Shown: positions 1 to 9,251, numbered from the stretch's first letter. The stretch is DNA of 64,000 bases from Limosilactobacillus reuteri (GCF_013694365.1 NZ_CP059275.1:1116001-1180000), one strand, 5' to 3'. The notes: generated from the sequence alone by a model not told the origin. Made by a program: numbers and translations.

Positions 1-1
1 A

Positions 2-307
2 TACGTTTCGGATACTTCAGGAAAGGATTGGTCTGGGAATAGTTTAATTGTACAAAGTCTATGGATAGTTGTACTATTGTGTATTTTAGCTACTTTACCG
101 AATTCGCAAATAGAAGTACAGTTATTAAAGTATGTAGTAAGTGGCGGAATGATATTTTTGCTTTTATTTGAAGGCGGAAGAAGTAGATACCTAATTCAAT
201 TTCTCCCATTCATTACTACTTTAGCAGGAATTGGATTTGTGAATATAGTTGAGATATTTAAAAATAATATTTACTATATAAGAAATGTAAGGAAGGATGA
301 ATGTTAA
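2..307 (+). CDS. C-terminal part of a multipass membrane protein, probably a GT39/GtrII-like glycosyltransferase
   Basis: The reading frame is open to the left window edge, so only the last 101 residues are present. A TTG at 77 is in frame, but the frame runs on upstream of it, so it is not the true start. The visible part has two hydrophobic stretches and an EGGRSRYLIQFLP segment, a pattern common near the last membrane helices of polyprenol-phosphate-sugar glycosyltransferases. It ends with a basic tail. An AAGGAAGG box at about 290-297 sits correctly for the GTG at 308, so this junction may be native. Family assignment is inferred from the tail only. Confidence 0.55.
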   Translation, partial: YVSDTSGKDWSGNSLIVQSLWIVVLLCILATLPNSQIEVQLLKYVVSGGMIFLLLFEGGRSRYLIQFLPFITTLAGIGFVNIVEIFKNNIYYIRNVRKDEC

Positions 308-1243
308 GTGGATAGAATTGCTATATTAATTCCCTGTTTCAACGAATCAAAAACAATAAAAAAAGTTGTTGAAGATTGCCTGAAAAGTGTTTCGTCAATT
401 CCTAATTCTAAAGTTTACGTATATGATAATAATTCTACAGACAATACGGCAGAACTTGCAAAAAAAGCTGGGGCAATTGTTCGTTATGAACATAAACAAG
501 GTAAAGGAAACGTTATTAGGAGAATGTTTCGCGAAGTTAATGCTGAATGCTATATTATGATTGATGGTGATGATACATATCCAGCTGAAGAAATACCTAA
601 AATGGCTAATTACATTTTAAAAGATAAATATGATATGGTAATTGGTGATCGCCTTAGTTCTAGCTATTTTACTGAAAATAAGCGAGCTTTTCATGGGATC
701 GGTAATAAACTAGTACGATGGAGTATTAATTTTTTCTTTAAAAATGATATCAAGGATATTATGACTGGATATCGGGCTTTTAGTTTGGAGTTTGTCAAGA
801 CTTATCCAGTGTTATCACGTGGATTTGAAATTGAAACAGAAATGAGTATTTTTGCTATAGTGAATAATATGGCAATTAAAAACTATGTAATTGATTATCG
901 TGATCGGCCTATGGGAAGCGTCTCAAAGCTAAATACTTTTTCCGATGGATTTAGGGTTCTTAGGTTAATATTTACTTTATACCGGAATCATAAGCCCTTT
1001 AATTTCTACGGTATACTATCGTTAATACTGATGATCATATCGATAGCAGTATTTATTCCACGTGTATGGATTCCATATAGGATGACTGGAGTTGTTGCAA
1101 ACATGCCGACACTTATTATATGTGGCTTTTGCGCAATAGCAGCTATAATCTCTTTTTACAGTGGATTAACACTAGATGCTATTCAACGGCAGGAGAGAAG
1201 GGAATTTGAATTTAGATTGCAAGAAGTACGTAAGTTTTTTTAA
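308..1243 (+). CDS. GT2 family glycosyltransferase, dolichyl/undecaprenyl-phosphate sugar synthase type
   Basis: This 311-residue protein starts with GTG. The N-terminal half is a GT-A fold: IPCFNES at about residue 8 binds the nucleotide sugar and IDGDDTYP near residues 84-91 is the metal-binding DxD region. Two hydrophobic segments follow at about 235-290. Such enzymes transfer a sugar from a nucleotide donor to a lipid phosphate at the inner face of the membrane; membrane GT39 enzymes then use the product. Neighbours (GT39-like genes, an acyltransferase, a second GT2) fit cell-surface glycan or glycoprotein synthesis. The sugar cannot be read from sequence. Confidence 0.85.
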   Translation: MDRIAILIPCFNESKTIKKVVEDCLKSVSSIPNSKVYVYDNNSTDNTAELAKKAGAIVRYEHKQGKGNVIRRMFREVNAECYIMIDGDDTYPAEEIPKMANYILKDKYDMVIGDRLSSSYFTENKRAFHGIGNKLVRWSINFFFKNDIKDIMTGYRAFSLEFVKTYPVLSRGFEIETEMSIFAIVNNMAIKNYVIDYRDRPMGSVSKLNTFSDGFRVLRLIFTLYRNHKPFNFYGILSLILMIISIAVFIPRVWIPYRMTGVVANMPTLIICGFCAIAAIISFYSGLTLDAIQRQERREFEFRLQEVRKFF

Positions 1244-1297
1244 TTGTAGTTATGTTAGGGTAGGTAATGCTGTAAATAAAAAGGGAGGTACACATCA
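1244..1297 (+). promoter_or_regulatory. Retained leader with strong ribosome binding site
   Basis: One of the few intergenic pieces left in the window. A GGGAGG box at 1283-1288 lies ten bases before the ATG at 1298. The same leader, slightly diverged, occurs at 7208-7262, also directly after a GT2 gene. No convincing -35/-10 pair is visible. Confidence 0.7.
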
Positions 1298-2038
1298 ATG
1301 AGTATTCATAAACATTATAAGATGTATAAGAAGGGAAAGAACTGGTGTTACATGGCAATTGCCACATTGGTAGTAGCAGTTGGTGCTTTATCAGTTTCAC
1401 AGGGGGTAAGTGCTGATAGTACAGTCAATACCACCAGTGTTATAGTAGCTTCACAAAAGGCACAGGACCAAACGACTGATGTTGCTGCGGAAGTAACACC
1501 TGCAACGCAAAGTACAAGTGAAACGGCTAAGCAAGATGATCAGGCTAATTCAACTACTCAAACTGATCAACAATCTTCAGCCACAAATAAGAGTGCTGTG
1601 GCTCCGCAAGCAGCCGCTCTACAGAATGGTTGGCAAACAGATAAAGGGAGTAGTTACTACTATAAAGATGGTCAAAAGGTAACTGGTCAACAAACCATTA
1701 ACGGTAGGAATTATTACTTTAATGCCCAAGGTCAGCAACAAAAGAACTATTTCTTAAACCAAGCTAACCATACTTATTACTTCCAAGCAGATGGTACCCG
1801 GTTGGATGATGGCTTCTATAACAATTGGGGTCACGCCTACTACTTCCAAAAAGATGGTTCTCGTTTAGATAATGGCTTTTATAACAATTGGGGTCACACA
1901 TACTACTTTGGTCAAGGTGGTGTTCGGTTAGACGATGGCTTCTATAATAATTGGGGCCATACTTATTACTTCCAAAAAGATGGTTCTCGTTTAGATAATG
2001 GCTTTTATAACAATTGGGGTCACACATACTACTTTGGT
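1298..2038 (+). pseudogene. Partial extra copy of the surface-protein gene (first 247 codons)
   Basis: These 741 bases are repeated exactly at 2039-2779. The copy carries the leader, the KxYKxGKxW signal peptide, a Thr/Gln/Ala-rich linker and the first YG-type repeats, and then runs in frame into the ATG of the full copy. Read through, the result would be a 735-residue protein with two signal peptides, one of them internal, which makes no sense for export. I treat it as a duplicated segment, probably a repeat feature pasted beside the gene, rather than a real fusion. Confidence 0.7.
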
Positions 2039-2779
2039 ATGAGTATTCATAAACATTATAAGATGTATAAGAAGGGAAAGAACTGGTGTTACATGGCAAT
2101 TGCCACATTGGTAGTAGCAGTTGGTGCTTTATCAGTTTCACAGGGGGTAAGTGCTGATAGTACAGTCAATACCACCAGTGTTATAGTAGCTTCACAAAAG
2201 GCACAGGACCAAACGACTGATGTTGCTGCGGAAGTAACACCTGCAACGCAAAGTACAAGTGAAACGGCTAAGCAAGATGATCAGGCTAATTCAACTACTC
2301 AAACTGATCAACAATCTTCAGCCACAAATAAGAGTGCTGTGGCTCCGCAAGCAGCCGCTCTACAGAATGGTTGGCAAACAGATAAAGGGAGTAGTTACTA
2401 CTATAAAGATGGTCAAAAGGTAACTGGTCAACAAACCATTAACGGTAGGAATTATTACTTTAATGCCCAAGGTCAGCAACAAAAGAACTATTTCTTAAAC
2501 CAAGCTAACCATACTTATTACTTCCAAGCAGATGGTACCCGGTTGGATGATGGCTTCTATAACAATTGGGGTCACGCCTACTACTTCCAAAAAGATGGTT
2601 CTCGTTTAGATAATGGCTTTTATAACAATTGGGGTCACACATACTACTTTGGTCAAGGTGGTGTTCGGTTAGACGATGGCTTCTATAATAATTGGGGCCA
2701 TACTTATTACTTCCAAAAAGATGGTTCTCGTTTAGATAATGGCTTTTATAACAATTGGGGTCACACATACTACTTTGGT
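1298..2779 (+). repeat. Exact 741-bp tandem direct duplication
   Basis: Positions 1298-2038 and 2039-2779 appear identical on reading. Both begin at the ATG of the surface-protein gene. The junction is exactly at the start codon, which suggests an origin in feature concatenation rather than recombination. Confidence 0.8.
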
Positions 2780-3505
2780 GGAGATGGTGCCCGTTGGGAT
2801 AATCGCTTTTACAATAATTGGGGTAATACTTATTATTTTGGAAATGATGGTGCCCGTTATACTAACCAAACATATAGTAATTGGGGCCATACATATTGGT
2901 TTGGAAATGACGGTGCTTTGCTGAGAAATGGTTATGTATTTCTTAACTCACAAGATTGGTATGCTCAATCTGACGGTTCCTTGCGCACAGCTCAATACTT
3001 TAGTCAATTTACACCAATCAATGCACCGGAAGGATGCTCAGTAGCTGCATTGGCAATGTTATTAAGTACTAAAGGTAAGTTTTTTAATCTAGGATATGCC
3101 TATAACCATGTACCACAGTCTGGCGGTGTGTATAACACTGGTGCCTTTTCAGGTATCATTCCAGCAGGAGCATTAGCATGGTGGGCATATAAAAATATAG
3201 ATAGTAGTGTACGTGATATTTCTGGTAAGGACTTATCTCAAATTGCTTCTATAGTTGCCACTGGTCATCCGGTATTATATTATGGATTTTCTTCCTTTGA
3301 ACGGATGTATGGAAATCGTAATCATGCAAAAGTTATAATTGGTGAGTCTAATGGCTATTTCCACGTATTGGATCCATGTTACTGGGGCAGAGGGCAAGGT
3401 GCGCATTCAATGGGAGGAAATGCTTATGATACAGGAGCAGATAGTTGGCGTTCGTGGGGGAGCGTTGCTTCTGAATACAATGGAAGTGCTATAACAATTT
3501 ATTAA
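2039..3505 (+). CDS. Secreted YG-repeat protein with C39-like cysteine peptidase domain
   Basis: A 488-residue exported protein. Residues 1-40 form a KxYKxGKxW-type signal peptide (YKMYKKGKNWCYM) cut near VSADS. A disordered Thr/Ser/Gln linker follows to about 110. Residues about 110-310 hold glucan-binding-like repeats of about 21 residues (FYNNWGHTYYF units). The C-terminal domain looks like peptidase_C39_2, with Cys333 in EGCSVAAL, His429 in NRNHAKVI and Asp445 in VLDPCYWG as the probable triad. It is likely a wall-associated protease or amidase. KxYKxGKxW proteins often use an accessory Sec route; no secA2/secY2 is seen here. Substrate unknown. Confidence 0.85.
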   Translation: MSIHKHYKMYKKGKNWCYMAIATLVVAVGALSVSQGVSADSTVNTTSVIVASQKAQDQTTDVAAEVTPATQSTSETAKQDDQANSTTQTDQQSSATNKSAVAPQAAALQNGWQTDKGSSYYYKDGQKVTGQQTINGRNYYFNAQGQQQKNYFLNQANHTYYFQADGTRLDDGFYNNWGHAYYFQKDGSRLDNGFYNNWGHTYYFGQGGVRLDDGFYNNWGHTYYFQKDGSRLDNGFYNNWGHTYYFGGDGARWDNRFYNNWGNTYYFGNDGARYTNQTYSNWGHTYWFGNDGALLRNGYVFLNSQDWYAQSDGSLRTAQYFSQFTPINAPEGCSVAALAMLLSTKGKFFNLGYAYNHVPQSGGVYNTGAFSGIIPAGALAWWAYKNIDSSVRDISGKDLSQIASIVATGHPVLYYGFSSFERMYGNRNHAKVIIGESNGYFHVLDPCYWGRGQGAHSMGGNAYDTGADSWRSWGSVASEYNGSAITIY

Positions 3506-5167
3506 ATGCAGATAATATATTTCACTATTACAATAGTATATTTTTTGGTTATAGCTGTGTTTATAAGAAAGAACGATACAATAAGAAAAGTAAGTATCAA
3601 ATATAAAATATTTCTATTGGTATTTTTAATTTTGGCATTTATGGTTAGAATTTATAAATTTGATAAGCTTCCTAATTTGGATCTTGATGAAGCAATGGGA
3701 GGAATTAACTCTTGGTCGTTGGGAAAGTATGGTGTTGATTATTTTCATTTAGTGAAAAATCCAGTTTATCTATATGCCTGGGGTTCTGGAATGAATATCT
3801 TATATCCCTTAATTTCAGTACCATTTGTTAAAATTTTAGGATTAACGATTACTACGTATCGACTACCATTAATTATTATTAATTTAGTCTCAATCCTGCT
3901 TCTAACATATTCGTTATATAAGACACGAATACTTAAAAATATTCAAAGATTAATGCTATTGATAGTTATTTTTCTAAGTCCGGTAACTATATGTGCTAGC
4001 AGATGGGCTATTGAGAGTAATTTGTTTATTCCGCTAGTCGTAGTTATATTAAGTTTATTTATTCTATTTATATCAACGACTAGTAAGTACGCAAGAAATG
4101 CTTATTTGATTACTATAACGATTTTTATTGGATTATTAGCTTATTGTTATTCTAATAATTGGATTTTTTTATTTTCTTTTGCTATTTGCTTTTATACATG
4201 GCTTCTTCTAAAAGGAAAGATTGACATTAAACAAGTGCTAGTCTCATTTATTATTTTATTAATAGAATGCCTTCCATTAATTCTTTTCCTCTATGTTAAC
4301 TTTATTAGTAAAAGGGAAATTTTCTTTGGAGGATTTACAGCTACTAAGTTAGCCACTTCTCGATCAGCTTTTGCTATTGAGAATAGGCACTTATTAACAA
4401 GCATTATTAATAACCTAACAAATTCTATCAAAATGCTAATTAATGGTTATGACGGGATTCCTAAAATAACTCCACAATTTTTTGGAGCTTTTTTACCATT
4501 AATGCTTTCTTTTTGTTGCATCGGTATTATTACCTATATTGTTAAAGAAAAGTCGGTACTTGATACTTTTATGTTCATAATGCTAATTTCAGCTTTATGG
4601 AACTTACTTTTGATACAGCCTAATTTTACGCATTTTAATGCAATTATAGTTCCAATTCTTTACTTTGAGGCAAGGGGAATAATGGAAGCATTTGATAATT
4701 ACCAAAGTTTAATTACTTTCATGGTAATATTTACTCTTTTCTTTTTGGGTGCCGCTAAATCTTATGTTAATGATTATAATAACGGAACTTACAACAACTA
4801 TGAAAATACAACACCAAGTGAATTAAAAGAAATGATACATCATGCTGCGTCTTATAATAATGTATTTTTAGTTTCTAGCCATGATATTAGACAAACGAAT
4901 TCATTATCCTATTTTGTTTTACCTATTTTCTACCAACAAATTAATCCTTATGAATTTCATAGAGAGACTCTATATGCTCAGCCATCAGAATTTATGACTT
5001 ATAATCACTTTGGAAAATGGAATATTGTTGATTTGCCGATCAATAGAAAATTGAAGAGTAAAAAAAGAGGGGTATATATAGTTCAAAATGGTATAAAAAT
5101 GGACAAAGCTTCTTATAAAACAATACAAACGGGCAGATATTATACAACGTATTATTTTAAAGGATAA
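3506..5167 (+). CDS. Multipass membrane glycosyltransferase, GT39/ArnT-like
   Basis: A 553-residue protein with about ten hydrophobic segments in the first 430 residues and a soluble tail. LDLDEAMGGINSW near residues 58-70 is the acidic DE motif found in the first outer loop of PMT/ArnT-like (GT-C) glycosyltransferases. These use a lipid-phosphate sugar, as made by GT2 enzymes like those at 308 and 6245, on the outer face of the membrane. The acceptor could be wall polymer or secreted protein. The gene is AT-rich, like other surface polysaccharide genes. Confidence 0.75.
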   Translation: MQIIYFTITIVYFLVIAVFIRKNDTIRKVSIKYKIFLLVFLILAFMVRIYKFDKLPNLDLDEAMGGINSWSLGKYGVDYFHLVKNPVYLYAWGSGMNILYPLISVPFVKILGLTITTYRLPLIIINLVSILLLTYSLYKTRILKNIQRLMLLIVIFLSPVTICASRWAIESNLFIPLVVVILSLFILFISTTSKYARNAYLITITIFIGLLAYCYSNNWIFLFSFAICFYTWLLLKGKIDIKQVLVSFIILLIECLPLILFLYVNFISKREIFFGGFTATKLATSRSAFAIENRHLLTSIINNLTNSIKMLINGYDGIPKITPQFFGAFLPLMLSFCCIGIITYIVKEKSVLDTFMFIMLISALWNLLLIQPNFTHFNAIIVPILYFEARGIMEAFDNYQSLITFMVIFTLFFLGAAKSYVNDYNNGTYNNYENTTPSELKEMIHHAASYNNVFLVSSHDIRQTNSLSYFVLPIFYQQINPYEFHRETLYAQPSEFMTYNHFGKWNIVDLPINRKLKSKKRGVYIVQNGIKMDKASYKTIQTGRYYTTYYFKG

Positions 5168-6244
5168 ATGAAAGTGCGAAGAAACTCTAGTTTTGAATTA
5201 CTAAGAATTATTAGTATGTTTGCAATTGTGCTACATCATTATGCCTATCATGGGACTTTTAATTGGCATCAGTATTCTATAGCAAACCTACCGACTTTAA
5301 GAATAAATATGATAATTTTGTTGTTTGGGAAGTTAGGGGTAGATTTATTTGTAATTCTAGGTGCATATTTTCTGTCTCAGAAAAGTTATAGTGTTAGGCG
5401 ACCGATTAAGTTAGTAACAATAACTGTATTTTATAGCTTTTTGATATTCGGTTTACTAAAACTTCTATTTCCTAAGTCTATAGATGAAACAGTATCACAA
5501 TTACTTTTGCCAATTCCTTTGCCAAGTGGATATTGGTTTGTTGGAGCATATATATTTATGTTACTATGTATGCCGGCAATGAACCTAATATTACAAAAAT
5601 TTAGTATGAAAATGTTGCTAAATACGTTTATGATACTAGTGCTTTTTTGGTCAGTATTGCCGACTCTCGGATTTATTTTTCCAGGGAAACCCGATTTTAC
5701 GTATGATGTTTTCGGTAATTCAGCAGGAGCCTATTTCTTGTTATTATATTTAATTGGTGGAATCATTCAAAGACACGGACTAGAATTTTTATATGGAGGT
5801 AATAATCTCTGGAAGATGCTAATTATAGGAATAATAATAGTAGTACTGTGGATGTATTTGTGTACTCAAAACAGTTTTTTGTATAATCATTATAATATTT
5901 TTGTATTACTCTATAATCCGATTGACCTTTTCTTGGCAATTTCTATATTTATTTTTTTCACAAGGTTTGAATTTTATAGCAAAGTGATTAATGAGATTAG
6001 TTTGTCAATGTTTGGGGTATACTTGATCAGCGAGGACTCGTTTATCCGTCCTATTCTATGGCAGCATATTGCTAATTCAAATTGCTTTGCAAATAATTGG
6101 CTTAGCTATTTAGGAAATGCATTAATAGTGTCTTTTTTGGTTTTTACGGTATGTATTATAATTGATTTTCTTATTAGAAAGCTATTTGGAAAATTATTTG
6201 ATATAGTATCTAGCTTTTTAGCAAATTTAGTTGAGGCCCATTAA
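5168..6244 (+). CDS. Acyltransferase 3 family membrane O-acyltransferase
   Basis: A 358-residue, roughly ten-helix membrane protein. The N terminus reads SSFELLRIISMFAIVLHHY; the R..S...V..HH pattern with the paired histidines is the hallmark of the acyltransferase_3 (OafA/WecH) family. Members put acetyl or similar groups on surface sugars. An AAAGGA box at the very end of the preceding gene lies just before the ATG, so the two are probably truly adjacent. It probably modifies the glycan built by the neighbouring enzymes. Confidence 0.82.
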   Translation: MKVRRNSSFELLRIISMFAIVLHHYAYHGTFNWHQYSIANLPTLRINMIILLFGKLGVDLFVILGAYFLSQKSYSVRRPIKLVTITVFYSFLIFGLLKLLFPKSIDETVSQLLLPIPLPSGYWFVGAYIFMLLCMPAMNLILQKFSMKMLLNTFMILVLFWSVLPTLGFIFPGKPDFTYDVFGNSAGAYFLLLYLIGGIIQRHGLEFLYGGNNLWKMLIIGIIIVVLWMYLCTQNSFLYNHYNIFVLLYNPIDLFLAISIFIFFTRFEFYSKVINEISLSMFGVYLISEDSFIRPILWQHIANSNCFANNWLSYLGNALIVSFLVFTVCIIIDFLIRKLFGKLFDIVSSFLANLVEAH

Positions 6245-7207
6245 ATGAATGATATATTAACGATTATTATTCCGTGTTTCAACGAACAAGAAGTTTTACC
6301 GGAAACACGAAAAGAAGTCGGTAAGATTTTAAATGACTTAATCGATGGGGAAAAGGTCTCTGCTAAAAGCAAAATATTATTTGTGGATGATGGAAGCAGC
6401 GATAATACGTGGACACTAATTGAGGACTATAGTAAACATTATTCATATGTTACTGGGATTACTTTTACGCGTAATTATGGCCACCAAAATGCACTACTAG
6501 CAGGTCTAAGCATTGCTTCAAAATATTCAGATATAATGATTACTATTGATGCGGATTTACAAGATGATGTTAATGCAATGTATGAAATGATTGATAAATA
6601 TCATCAAGGAAATGAAATTGTTTATGGTGTTCGCAGCAGCCGTGAAACGGATACTTTCTTTAAGAAGAACACGGCCTTGGCTTTCTATGCACTAATGCGA
6701 AAACTAGGAGTACAGTTAGTACCCAATTCTGCTGATTATAGATTGATGAGTAAGAAAGCTGTTTTAGCTTTGTTGGAATATAAAGAGCGGAATCTATTCT
6801 TAAGGGGGATGGTTCCTCTTATTGGTTATCAATCAGCTAAAGTTTTTTATAAGAGAAAGAAGAGATTTGCTGGTAAGTCAAAATATCCATTAAAGAAAAT
6901 GATACATTTTGCTTTTGACGGAATTACTTCTTTTTCTACAACACCAATAAAGTTGATAATGAATCTTGGAATATTAGTAATTATTGTAAGTATTGTTCTT
7001 ATGATTTATACGTTAGTTCAGAAGTTTAGCGGGGGAACGACCTCTGGCTGGTCCTCATTAATGATATCGATTTGGCTTTTAGGGGGAGTGCAGCTTCTTT
7101 CACTAAGTATCTTAGGTGAGTATATAGGTAAAATCTTTACAGAGGTAAAGATGAGACCTAGATTTCACATAAGATATGAAAATTATTCTAAAAAAATGAA
7201 ATTTTAA
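6245..7207 (+). CDS. GtrB-like undecaprenyl-phosphate glycosyltransferase (GT2)
   Basis: A 320-residue protein with a GT-A domain (IIPCFNEQEVL at about 8-18, TIDADLQDD near 99-107) and two C-terminal membrane helices at about 235-260 and 270-295. This is the layout of GtrB/CsbB/YkcC enzymes that load a sugar onto undecaprenyl phosphate. It differs from the GT2 at 308 and probably works with one of the GT39-like proteins here. A retained leader and a truncated surface-protein gene follow at 7208, mirroring the arrangement after the first GT2 gene. Confidence 0.85.
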   Translation: MNDILTIIIPCFNEQEVLPETRKEVGKILNDLIDGEKVSAKSKILFVDDGSSDNTWTLIEDYSKHYSYVTGITFTRNYGHQNALLAGLSIASKYSDIMITIDADLQDDVNAMYEMIDKYHQGNEIVYGVRSSRETDTFFKKNTALAFYALMRKLGVQLVPNSADYRLMSKKAVLALLEYKERNLFLRGMVPLIGYQSAKVFYKRKKRFAGKSKYPLKKMIHFAFDGITSFSTTPIKLIMNLGILVIIVSIVLMIYTLVQKFSGGTTSGWSSLMISIWLLGGVQLLSLSILGEYIGKIFTEVKMRPRFHIRYENYSKKMKF

Positions 7208-7262
7208 TTGTAATTATGGTAGGATAGATAATATTATAAATAAAAAGGGGAGGTACACATCA
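7208..7262 (+). promoter_or_regulatory. Retained leader with strong ribosome binding site
   Basis: Diverged copy of the 1244-1297 leader. GGGGAGG at 7247-7253 precedes the ATG at 7263 by nine bases. A TTGTAA at 7208 and TATTAT at 7232-7237 could form a weak promoter with an 18-base spacer, but the first copy of the leader does not keep it. Confidence 0.6.
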
Positions 7263-7962
7263 ATGAGTATCCATAAACATTATAAGATGTATAAGAAGGG
7301 AAAGAACTGGTGTTACATGGCAATTGCCACATTGGTAGTAGTAGTTGGTGCTTTATCAGTTTCACAGGGGGTAAGTGCTGATAGTACAGTCAATACCACC
7401 AGTGTTATAGTAGCTTCACAAAAGGCACAGGACCAAACGACTGATGTTGCTGCGGAAGTAACACCTGCAACGCAAAGTACAAGTGAAACGGCTAAGCAAG
7501 ATGATCAGGCTAATTCAACTACTCAAACTGATCAACAATCTTCAGCCACAAATAAGAGTGCTGTGGCTCCGCAAGCAGCCGCTCTACAGAATGGTTGGCA
7601 AACAGATAAAGGGAGTAGTTACTACTATAAAGATGGTCAAAAGGTAACTGGTCAACAAACCATTAACGGTAAGAATTATTACTTTAATGCCCAAGGTCAG
7701 CAACAAAAGAACTATTTCTTAAACCAAGCTAACCATACTTATTACTTCCAAGCAGATGGTACCCGGTTGGATGATGGCTTCTATAATAATTGGGGCCATA
7801 CTTATTACTTCCAAGCAGATGGTACCCGGTTGGATGATGGCTTCTATAATAATTGGGGCCATACTTATTACTTCCAAAAAGATGGTTCTCGTTTAGATAA
7901 TGGCTTTTATAACAATTGGGGTCACACATACTACTTTGGTCAAGGTGGTGTTCGGTTAGACG
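7263..7962 (+). pseudogene. Partial extra copy of a second surface-protein gene
   Basis: Seven hundred bases encoding the signal peptide, linker and first YG repeats of a paralogue of the 2039 gene. They are followed at once by a second copy starting at the ATG at 7963. Because 700 is not a multiple of three, read-through gives only a short out-of-frame tail that stops at 7976. No peptidase domain is present. The junction lies at a start codon, as in the 1298/2039 duplication. Confidence 0.7.
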
Positions 7963-8661
7963 ATGAGTATCCATAAACATTATAAGATGTATAAGAAGGG
8001 AAAGAACTGGTGTTACATGGCAATTGCCACATTGGTAGTAGTAGTTGGTGCTTTATCAGTTTCACAGGGGGTAAGTGCTGATAGTACAGTCAATACCACC
8101 AGTGTTATAGTAGCTTCACAAAAGGCACAGGACCAAACGACTGATGTTGCTGCGGAAGTAACACCTGCAACGCAAAGTACAAGTGAAACGGCTAAGCAAG
8201 ATGATCAGGCTAATTCAACTACTCAAACTGATCAACAATCTTCAGCCACAAATAAGAGTGCTGTGGCTCCGCAAGCAGCCGCTCTACAGAATGGTTGGCA
8301 AACAGATAAAGGGAGTAGTTACTACTATAAAGATGGTCAAAAGGTAACTGGTCAACAAACCATTAACGGTAAGAATTATTACTTTAATGCCCAAGGTCAG
8401 CAACAAAAGAACTATTTCTTAAACCAAGCTAACCATACTTATTACTTCCAAGCAGATGGTACCCGGTTGGATGATGGCTTCTATAATAATTGGGGCCATA
8501 CTTATTACTTCCAAGCAGATGGTACCCGGTTGGATGATGGCTTCTATAATAATTGGGGCCATACTTATTACTTCCAAAAAGATGGTTCTCGTTTAGATAA
8601 TGGCTTTTATAACAATTGGGGTCACACATACTACTTTGGTCAAGGTGGTGTTCGGTTAGAC
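7263..8661 (+). repeat. Tandem direct duplication of 699 bp
   Basis: Positions 7263-7961 match 7963-8661. The first copy ends one base later with the G expected in the intact gene, while the second continues into IS sequence. So the two copies end differently, at an intact-gene edge and at an IS junction. Confidence 0.75.
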
Positions 8662-8700
8662 CTTCCGGATTATTCTTGCGCCGTTCAATTTGCATATTAA
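7963..8700 (+). pseudogene. Surface YG-repeat protein gene truncated by IS200/IS605 sequence
   Basis: The frame encodes 245 residues: KxYKxGKxW signal peptide (with VVVV where the 2039 copy has VVAV), linker and YG-type repeats to about residue 233. Then an abrupt switch at 8661/8662 enters antisense tnpB sequence, adding a short foreign tail before TAA. The repeats differ from the 2039 gene in number and in AACGGTAAG against AACGGTAGG, so this is a real paralogue. The peptidase domain is lost. If made, the product would be a secreted YG-repeat fragment. Confidence 0.75.
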
Positions 8701-8803
8701 GCATTTGATTCCATACAAAACGAACACAACCGAAGGTTTGCCAGAGCTGATTTCGTTGTGCTGAATTTGGATAGATGCGCATTTTAACAGCTTTTAGAAC
8801 CAT
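8660..8803 (-). pseudogene. tnpB: tnpB 5' fragment
   Basis: Starts at 8803 on the minus strand, sharing one base with the tnpA stop (TAATG), the usual IS605 arrangement. About 47 residues of the OrfB N-terminal helix-turn-helix are present (MRIYPNSAQRNQLWQTFG). The RuvC-like nuclease and zinc finger are missing. It runs into the antisense of the YG-repeat gene, so no stop is conserved. A flipped copy occurs at 9336-9479. Confidence 0.8.
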
Positions 8804-9213
8804 TATTTTCTCCCTTGACTTTCAATATATCGTTTTACAACTTCTAAAAGCGCTCCACCAGTGCTAATTAAGCAATATCTTTGTGTCCAAAAGGCTGATT
8901 CCCAAAGATATTGCTTGATTTCTGGAAATTGTTTTTTGACCATTCTGGAGCTAGACGATTTGTAATCATTTAAAAATTTAGCCATTTCCGTATGAGGCGT
9001 TGCTCTAAACAAAACATGTACGTGGTCCTGATCATGATTCCATTCTTGCAAATTAATGCCGTATGCTTGTCTCACAACTACAAAACGATGTTTAAGATAT
9101 TCAGATATTTCATCGTTAATTACTTTTCGACGATACTTAACCACCATTACCAAATGGTAATTAGGTAAGTATACTGAATGCTGATTTCTATCTAATTCTA
9201 TTGTTATCACCAC
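8803..9213 (-). CDS. tnpA: IS200/IS605 family Y1 transposase TnpA
   Basis: A 136-residue single-strand transposase starting with GTG. The HUH metal site is HVHVLF and the catalytic tyrosine lies in KRYIESQ near the C terminus. It cuts and joins single-stranded DNA at hairpin ends during the peel-and-paste cycle. Length and motifs are complete, so it may be active even though the partner tnpB is broken. The 9480-9821 copy lacks the first 23 residues, which include strand 1 (YHLVMV); 9213 is therefore the better start. Confidence 0.88.
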   Translation of the reverse strand: MVITIELDRNQHSVYLPNYHLVMVVKYRRKVINDEISEYLKHRFVVVRQAYGINLQEWNHDQDHVHVLFRATPHTEMAKFLNDYKSSSSRMVKKQFPEIKQYLWESAFWTQRYCLISTGGALLEVVKRYIESQGRK

Positions 9214-9251
9214 ATTTTATAGATATATACTAAATATATCATAGAACAAAA

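Noticed and set aside
1764..2768. Long antisense reading frames opposite the YG-repeat genes
   Set aside because: They are the complement of repeated Tyr/Asn/Gly codons and have no start signals or family resemblance.
1780..2800. CRISPR-like regular repeats
   Set aside because: The spacing of about 63 bases reflects the 21-residue protein repeats in frame; no palindromic repeats or unrelated spacers.
1298..3505. A single 735-residue protein with two signal peptides
   Set aside because: The second half starts with a full signal peptide at an ATG and repeats the first half exactly; a tandem copy is more likely than a fused protein.
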